A DNA stretch of 18,893 bases from contig JAAYHO010000330.1 in NCBI GenBank assembly GCA_012735335.1, positions 1 through 18,893 on the forward strand. The letters are read 5' to 3'. Below, piece by piece: positions 14,925-18,893 of this stretch. How positions within the stretch are numbered: the stretch's first letter is position 1; each line of letters starts with the position of its first letter. The position numbers and the translations under genes were made by a program. Under the pieces are notes generated by a model. It saw only the letters and a list, made by a program, of their open reading frames with translations, was not told the DNA's origin and ran no database searches. Source of the DNA: Gammaproteobacteria bacterium (GTDB taxonomy: Bacteria; Pseudomonadota; Gammaproteobacteria; Pseudomonadales; Pseudomonadaceae).

Positions 14925-15313
14925 TGGACGAAAAACAGCGCTATGCAGAGGGTATGCAGGTTCGCCGCGCGGTGCTGGGCGATGCGCATGTGGATCGCAG
15001 CCTGGAAAACCTGACTCCGTTCAACGAAGAGTTTCAGGAAATGATCACCCGCCACGCCTGGGGGGATATCTGGACCCGCCCCGGCCTGCCCCGCCACACC
15101 CGCAGCCTGATCACCATCTCGATGCTGATCGGCATGAATCACGCCGAGGAACTGAAGATGCACCTCAAGGCAGCCCGGAACAACGGCGTGACCCGTGACG
15201 AGATCAAGGAACTGCTGATGCACAGTGCCATCTACTGCGGCATCCCGGCAGCCAATGCCGCATTCCATCTGGCAGCCTCCGTATGGGATGAAATCGGTGT
15301 GGAATCCCTTTAA
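14924..15313 (+). CDS. pcaC: 4-carboxymuconolactone decarboxylase PcaC
   Basis: PcaC decarboxylates 4-carboxymuconolactone to the 3-oxoadipate enol-lactone. The 129-residue protein is the stand-alone form, almost identical in layout to the P. putida protein: MDEKQRY start, HAWGDIWTRPGLPRHTRSLITI motif (about 43-64), and NNGVTRDEIKELLMHSAIYCGIPAANAAFH near the C-terminus. Two ATG codons stand in tandem (14921 and 14924). I prefer 14924 because AGGAG is then 7 bases away, against 4. The gene is last in the operon, and its TAA touches the stop codon of phhB on the other strand. It is not fused to PcaD, unlike the PcaL form of some bacteria, and no pcaD is nearby. Confidence 0.94.
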   Translation: MDEKQRYAEGMQVRRAVLGDAHVDRSLENLTPFNEEFQEMITRHAWGDIWTRPGLPRHTRSLITISMLIGMNHAEELKMHLKAARNNGVTRDEIKELLMHSAIYCGIPAANAAFHLAASVWDEIGVESL

Positions 15314-15321
15314 TTAAAGGG
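15306..15321. terminator. Palindrome over the abutting stop codons of pcaC and phhB
   Basis: CCCTTTAATTAAAGGG is a perfect 16-base palindrome centred exactly between the TAA of pcaC and the TAA of phhB on the opposite strand. It may help end both transcripts. However, the stem has no loop and is AT-rich, so terminator activity is uncertain. Confidence 0.35.
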
Positions 15322-15646
15322 CATCGGTACGCGCCGCCATGATGAAATCATTGCGGTGCAAGCCCTTGATCTTGTGCGTCCACCAACGCACCGTGACCCG
15401 GCCGTACTCGGTCAGGATCGCCGGATGATGACCCTGCTGCTCGGCCAGCTCGCCGACCCGGTTGGTGAAGGCCAGGGCGGCAACAAAATCGCTGAACGGG
15501 TAGACCCGCTGCAGCTGCGCCACGCCCTCCACCTCGATCTGCTGCCACTCGGGGATCTGCCGCTGCAGTTCGGCGGCCTCCTCGGCGGTGACCCTGGGTG
15601 CGCCCACCCGGCAGGCTTCGCAATGCTGCTCATTCAATCTGCTCAT
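15314..15646 (-). CDS. phhB: Pterin-4a-carbinolamine dehydratase PhhB
   Basis: PhhB dehydrates 4a-hydroxytetrahydrobiopterin and so recycles the pterin cofactor of phenylalanine hydroxylase. The 110 residues fit the family. The active-site EGHHP-type segment appears as [22 protein letters not shown] (71-91), with H73, H74, P75 and H91. [15 protein letters not shown] closes the protein, as in Pseudomonas PhhB. The N-terminal HCEACR-GAP is also typical. Two tandem ATGs (15649 and 15646) are possible; the second sits better behind GGGGAGAG. phhA and a PhhR-type regulator are not adjacent, so this copy is separated from its usual operon. It converges with pcaC with no intervening base. Confidence 0.92.
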   Translation of the reverse strand: MSRLNEQHCEACRVGAPRVTAEEAAELQRQIPEWQQIEVEGVAQLQRVYPFSDFVAALAFTNRVGELAEQQGHHPAILTEYGRVTVRWWTHKIKGLHRNDFIMAARTDAL

Positions 15647-15783
15647 CATCTCTCTCCCCTGTGTTCATCAAGAATAGACCAGCCCGTCTGATCATCGGTT
15701 TTTTCCTGCCTTCCGGCTGGAGAAGTAAACACTTCTGATCAACACTTGTCAGAGTAGCAAGCCATTCAGCTTGAGGAGTCAGC

Positions 15784-16251
15784 ATGACCACCAACGCCGC
15801 CACCGGACAGACCAGTATCGACACCGCAACCGGCGCCACCGACCTGAGCGAATTCGTCCGCCACAGCTACAGTGGCGACCAGGCGGAGCAGCAGGCCTTT
15901 GAGCGACTGGTCAGGTTATGCAAGCAGGTCGCCAGTCAGTTGCGCGCCCAGGGGCCGGGGCAGGTGGCGGTGATTGCCGATCATGTGTGCTGGGTATCGC
16001 CGCTGTTTACCGCCGAAGAACCCCTGGTATCGGCGCTGGGCCGGGATCTGGCGCATACCGAGTTCACCTATGCGTTCTTTCCGTCACACACCGAAGAGCT
16101 GACCGCCGATGAGCTGGACGATATCTCCGATGCGGTGGAAAGCTGGCTGGGCAGCCCGGTATTCCAGCGAATCAACCCGGCCGAGCTGGACAAGGCGGTA
16201 CCGGTCATCATCGAGCGCTGGACCGATGACGATTGCCGTCATCTGCTCTGA
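15784..16251 (+). CDS. Unrecognised 155-residue acidic protein
   Basis: I do not recognise this protein. The frame is supported by a strong ribosome site (GAGGAG, 5 bases before ATG), by codon use like that of the neighbours, and by a stop before a non-coding repeat. Residues 1-20 are rich in Thr and Ala, possibly a flexible tail. The rest looks like a compact cytosolic alpha/beta protein: a helix at about 33-55 (QAEQQAFERLVRLCKQVASQLRAQ), a hydrophobic strand QVAVIADHVCWVSPLF, an FTYAFFPSHTEELTADELDDISDAVESWLG helix region, and a DKAVPVIIERWTDDDCRHLL end. Cysteines occur at about 46, 69 and 151. There is no signal peptide, membrane segment or known motif. It lies alone between phhB and an interspersed repeat. 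Confidence 0.7.
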   Translation: MTTNAATGQTSIDTATGATDLSEFVRHSYSGDQAEQQAFERLVRLCKQVASQLRAQGPGQVAVIADHVCWVSPLFTAEEPLVSALGRDLAHTEFTYAFFPSHTEELTADELDDISDAVESWLGSPVFQRINPAELDKAVPVIIERWTDDDCRHLL

Positions 16252-16284
16252 AGGGCCTTATCGCGACGATACGACCATCTCTTT

Positions 16285-16371
16285 CGTCATTGCGAGGAGC
16301 GCAGCGACGCAGCAATCCATGGGCCTCTAAGCCACCGCACACTGGATTGCCACGCTGCGCTCGCAATGACG
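16285..16371. repeat. Palindromic interspersed repeat (REP/MITE-like)
   Basis: The element begins CGTCATTGCGAG and ends CTCGCAATGACG. Its inner arms, GCAATCCA and TGGATTGCC, face each other across a short middle section, so the 87 bases can fold into one long imperfect hairpin. Short elements with these ends are a common dispersed family in many bacterial genomes, by my recollection. It has no coding capacity, and only one copy is in this window. Confidence 0.7.
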
Positions 16372-16387
16372 ATGGGGTGGCACAGTA

Positions 16388-16424
16388 GGAAGCAGCGCCG
16401 CGGCCCTCCCCCGTCACTGCCTCC
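16388..16424. terminator. Possible terminator stem near the outer-membrane protein gene
   Basis: GGAAGCAG (16388-16395) can pair with CTGCCTCC (16417-16424) with one G-U pair and a GC-rich 21-base loop. It lies just after the stop of the minus-strand gene that ends at 16434. There is no T-run, so this is weak. The rest of 16252-16433 holds only the palindromic repeat. Confidence 0.25.
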
Positions 16425-16433
16425 TTTAAGCGA

Positions 16434-17189
16434 TCAGAACACGACACCCAGCTTGACCCCGAACTCGTTGCTTTCCAGCTCGGTATTGGCCGCCAGGTCG
16501 CGGCGGTTCTTCAGTTCGTAGTTGGTCTGGGTGTAGTACAGCCCGGCGGTGACCGGTACGCCGAAGCCGCGATCCCAGAGGAAGTTCAGCTCCGCATAGG
16601 GGTTGAACTTGTCTTCGAGATCAACGGTTTCACTACCCACGCCATCGAGTTTGACCTTGCCCTCACCCTCGATACTGTAGCGGGTGCCCACTTCCAGGCG
16701 GGTGGTCAGGGTATCGCCTTTGTGCTGCCAGCCCACTGCGGCCTTGGCAAAGGGACTCTTGTTGCTGAGTTCCACATCACCGACGTTGGTATCGTCCATC
16801 TCGAAACGCGACCAGTCATAGCCAGCACCGATCAGCAGGTCCAGATTGCTGCTGTCACCCAGCGGCATGCGCATACCCAGGTCGAGATCGGCACGGGCAT
16901 CCTTGATCTCGTCATCGTTGCGCTCGCCGTAACGTGCATCAACACCGATCTGATAGATAAAGCCGGGCCCGCCGGTCATCTTGTTGCCGTAATTATAGAA
17001 GAGACCGGCCTTGCCCACGTTCTCGTCGCGACCATCCACATTTGCGTTATCCGAGTTCAACTCATACTCGTTGTAAGCCCCGATGATACCCAGATTGGAA
17101 ACCGGGCCCTCATCCAGAGCCATGGCATACATGGGGCTCATTACCAGACCCAGGGTCGAAGCCTTGATCAGAGTTGTGCTGAGGCGCAT
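16434..17189 (-). CDS. Outer-membrane beta-barrel-like protein of unknown role
   Basis: The 251-residue protein has a Sec-type signal peptide (MRLSTTLIKASTLGLVMSPMYAMA, likely cleavage after AMA at residue 24). The mature part alternates polar and hydrophobic residues in amphipathic strands, with Asp/Asn-rich turns and aromatic residues at strand ends. It ends in GVKLGVVF, a C-terminal phenylalanine as the BAM machinery recognises. I count roughly eight to ten candidate strands (for example LGIIGAYNEYEL, AGLFYNYGN, DLDLGMRMPLG, NLDLLIGAGYDW, TTRLEVGTRYSI, VTAGLYYTQTNYEL). Repeated Asp and Glu in the loops suggest an acidic surface. AGAGGAAA is the ribosome site. No specific family is recognised; a small porin-like barrel or a structural barrel are both possible. 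Confidence 0.75.
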   Translation of the reverse strand: MRLSTTLIKASTLGLVMSPMYAMALDEGPVSNLGIIGAYNEYELNSDNANVDGRDENVGKAGLFYNYGNKMTGGPGFIYQIGVDARYGERNDDEIKDARADLDLGMRMPLGDSSNLDLLIGAGYDWSRFEMDDTNVGDVELSNKSPFAKAAVGWQHKGDTLTTRLEVGTRYSIEGEGKVKLDGVGSETVDLEDKFNPYAELNFLWDRGFGVPVTAGLYYTQTNYELKNRRDLAANTELESNEFGVKLGVVF

Positions 17190-17297
17190 AGGTAATTTCC
17201 TCTTTTATATTTACCTGAGTAACGTCCGACCGAATGGCTTGGAAAATGTTCGACTTTTTTGCAGTTTCTATTACATAACGCCGAAGTTGAGCCGTGC

Positions 17298-17306
17298 TGA
17301 TATATA
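17298..17306 (+). promoter_or_regulatory. Extended -10 element of the cmoM promoter
   Basis: TGA-TATATA has the TGn extension before a -10-like hexamer, about 57 bases before the cmoM ATG. No good -35 is seen, which extended -10 promoters can do without. The remaining 17190-17297 shows nothing else clear. Confidence 0.35.
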
Positions 17307-17362
17307 CTCGGCGCCCATCCTCCGGTGCTCAGACAGCATCGTCAATCATGTGCAGGGTTCCG

Positions 17363-18142
17363 ATGACTGACCGTTATTTCGATCAGCTGGGCAGCCATTT
17401 CGCCCACAAGATCTACTCCAGCCCCAAGGGCGCCATCCGCCTGGCGGTGCTGACCCGGGACCTGCAGGAATGGATGAACGAACTGACTGCACCACAGCCA
17501 TTGAGGGTACTGGATGTGGGGGCCGGGCTCGGGCATATCAGTGAATGGCTGCTGCAGCGCGGCCATCATCTGACCGTCAGTGAGCCTTCGGCGGAAATGC
17601 TGGATGCCGCCCGCAGTCGACTGGATACCCTTGCCCTCGCCGCCGGGCAGCAGCGGGAGTATCTGCCGCTGGCCCTGCAGCAGCTGCCGGAACGCGGCGA
17701 GCGCTACGACCTGGTGATCTGCCATGCGGTGCTGGAATGGCTGGCCGATCCCGCTGCGGCGCTGATGCATCTGCGCAGCCTGGTCAAGCCGGATGGCGCA
17801 CTGTCACTGGCGTATTACAACCGCGACGCGCTGATCTACAAGAACCTGATCAAGGGTCAGTTTCGCAAATTGCAGCGCAACCAGCTGGCCGGGGAAGGCA
17901 AGCGCAGCCTGACCCCGCAGCAACCACTGGATCCGCGGCAGATGCAGCAATGGATGGCCGAGGCCGGATTCAGCTGCACCCACCAGAGCGGGGTGCGGGT
18001 GTTCCATGATTACATGCCGGAGCCTTTCAAGTCCGAGGCCGACGAGCAGCAGGTGATAGAGCAGGAGCTGCTCTACAGTCGCCACCCGGCCTACCAGCAC
18101 CTGGGACGTTATCTGCATTGCTGGCTCAGGCCGGAGAGCTGA
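17363..18142 (+). CDS. cmoM: tRNA 5-carboxymethoxyuridine methyltransferase CmoM
   Basis: CmoM uses S-adenosylmethionine to methylate cmo5U34 of tRNAs to its methyl ester, which tunes wobble decoding. The 259-residue protein is a class I methyltransferase. Motif I VLDVGAGLGHISEWL lies near residues 50-64, then LTVSEPSAEMLDAAR, and the post-core YDLVICHAVLEWLADP closely follows E. coli CmoM (LILFHAVLEWVADP). The C-terminal GVRVFHDYMPEPFKS and LGRYLHCWLRPE also match that protein. The start at 17363 (MTDRYFDQ) fits the E. coli N-terminus (MQDRNFDD). An in-frame ATG 15 bases upstream is possible, but neither start has a strong ribosome site. The stop abuts that of the convergent MATE gene. Confidence 0.9.
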   Translation: MTDRYFDQLGSHFAHKIYSSPKGAIRLAVLTRDLQEWMNELTAPQPLRVLDVGAGLGHISEWLLQRGHHLTVSEPSAEMLDAARSRLDTLALAAGQQREYLPLALQQLPERGERYDLVICHAVLEWLADPAAALMHLRSLVKPDGALSLAYYNRDALIYKNLIKGQFRKLQRNQLAGEGKRSLTPQQPLDPRQMQQWMAEAGFSCTHQSGVRVFHDYMPEPFKSEADEQQVIEQELLYSRHPAYQHLGRYLHCWLRPES

Positions 18143-18149
18143 TCAGCTC
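18136..18149. terminator. Palindrome over the abutting stop codons of cmoM and the MATE gene
   Basis: GAGCTGATCAGCTC is a perfect 14-base palindrome centred exactly between the TGA of cmoM and the TGA of the opposite-strand gene. It may act as a bidirectional end of transcription, but there is no T-run. Confidence 0.3.
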
Positions 18150-18893
18150 CGCCCGGAACCGGGCAGACGCATCCAGCGGTCCTGCTTCCACAGCCAGACA
18201 AACCAGCCGCCGAGCAGCGCCCCCCGGGCCAGCATGAACAGGTAGAAACCCAGCCACAGGCCGTGGTTTCCGCTGTCGCGCAGCAGCCAGGCCGCCGGGA
18301 TATAGATCAGCCCCACCGCCAGCAGCATGCTGTTGCGCATGGCCCTGGCCCGGGTCGCACCGATGAACAGACCGTCCAGCAGATAACTCCACACCGCCAC
18401 CAGCGGCATCCAGGCCATCCAGGGCAGGTAGGTCGAGGCCACCTGGCGGATCGACTCCACCGAGGTCAGCACACTGATGATCCACTCCCCGGCAAGGTTG
18501 AAGCCGAGGATAAAACCGGCACCCACCAGCAATGACCAGAAAGTACTGACCACCACCACCCGCTTGAAGGCCTGCCGATTGCGCTGACCCAGGGCGTGGC
18601 CACCCAGCGCCTCGACCGCATGGGCCAGACCATCCAGCCCGTGGGAGGTGAGCATCAGGAAGTTCAGCAGCACGGCGTTGGCCGCCACCACCGAGTCGCC
18701 CATGCGCGAGCCCTGCATGACCAGCAGATAGAACACCAGCTCCAGTGCCAGGGTGCGGATCAGGATATCCCGGTTGACCTTGATCAGCGGTGCGGCACCA
18801 CGCAGGCGCAGGGCATCCAGCCAGGGCATGCTGCCGGGGTAACGCTGCAGCACCGGGTTCAGCAACCACAGACCCAGTGCCAGACCGGCGTAG
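18143..18893 (-). CDS. MATE-family efflux transporter, DinF-like, C-terminal part (5' end outside window)
   Basis: The frame is open to the window edge and gives the last 249 residues of an inner-membrane multidrug/toxin extrusion protein. At least six hydrophobic segments are visible, among them TLALELVFYLLVMQG, VVVVSTFWSLLVGAGFILGF, YLPWMAWMPLVAVWSYLLDGLFIGAT, LLAVGLIYIPAAWLL and LWLGFYLFMLARGALLGGWFVWLW. The segments DSVVAANAVLLNFLML-SHGLDGLAHAVEALGGHALGQRN and YLLDGLFIGATRARAMRNSML are typical of the DinF branch. Such proteins use an ion gradient to export organic cations or toxic compounds. The N-terminal half is not seen. The gene has no visible link to the aromatic pathway. Confidence 0.85.
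   Translation of the reverse strand, partial: YAGLALGLWLLNPVLQRYPGSMPWLDALRLRGAAPLIKVNRDILIRTLALELVFYLLVMQGSRMGDSVVAANAVLLNFLMLTSHGLDGLAHAVEALGGHALGQRNRQAFKRVVVVSTFWSLLVGAGFILGFNLAGEWIISVLTSVESIRQVASTYLPWMAWMPLVAVWSYLLDGLFIGATRARAMRNSMLLAVGLIYIPAAWLLRDSGNHGLWLGFYLFMLARGALLGGWFVWLWKQDRWMRLPGSGRS

Noticed and set aside
15721..15736. AGAAGT-AAAC-ACTTCT inverted repeat as a TyrR/PhhR box for phhB
   Set aside because: It does not match TGTAAA-N6-TTTACA, and its distance from both neighbouring starts gives no support; left as an unassigned short repeat.
16285..16371. CRISPR repeat or tRNA-like element
   Set aside because: There is one palindromic unit only, with no spaced copies and no cloverleaf; it fits a REP/MITE-like element better.

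Overview
The window reads as chromosomal DNA of a gammaproteobacterium of the Pseudomonas group. The evidence is a GC-rich sequence, Shine-Dalgarno sites of the GGAG type, a CmoM tRNA methyltransferase, a PhhB, and a PchF that matches my recollection of the Pseudomonas putida p-cresol enzyme almost residue for residue. A Halopseudomonas or related marine/saline lineage is possible but cannot be decided from the sequence alone.

Layout. The left edge (1-1569) holds the 3' end of a succinate dehydrogenase/fumarate reductase iron-sulfur subunit, a cluster of stem-loops, a crotonase-family gene, and the scar of a gluconokinase gene that keeps only its first and last parts. The core (1570-15313) is a nearly complete route from p-cresol into the protocatechuate branch of the beta-ketoadipate pathway. 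The minus-strand operon pchA-pchC-pchX-pchF turns p-cresol into 4-hydroxybenzoate. A divergent XylR/DmpR/MopR-type sigma-54 activator lies next to it, followed by an aryl-alcohol dehydrogenase with its own sigma-54-like promoter. Then come pobA (4-hydroxybenzoate to protocatechuate), a divergent pair of overlapping regulator genes (an AraC-type pobR and a LysR-type pcaQ), and pcaH-pcaG-pcaB-pcaC, which carries protocatechuate to the beta-ketoadipate enol-lactone. pcaD, pcaIJ, pcaF and a pcaK transporter are not in the window.

The right edge (15314-18893) holds general functions: phhB, an unrecognised small protein, a palindromic interspersed repeat, an outer-membrane beta-barrel-like protein, cmoM, and the 3' end of a MATE/DinF transporter.

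Regulation can be read in three layers. The sigma-54 activator probably senses the phenolic and switches on pchACXF and the alcohol dehydrogenase, because both have -24/-12-like elements. PobR probably senses 4-hydroxybenzoate for pobA. PcaQ probably acts through a perfect ATAACC-N4-GGTTAT box that overlaps its own stop codon, just upstream of pcaH. No phage, IS element, CRISPR array, tRNA or rRNA was seen. The points most worth following up are PchX as a possible Tat export partner for the signal-less PchF, the paired sigma-54 promoters, the changed residue in the activator's sensor pocket, the PcaQ box over the stop codon, and the internally deleted gluconokinase.
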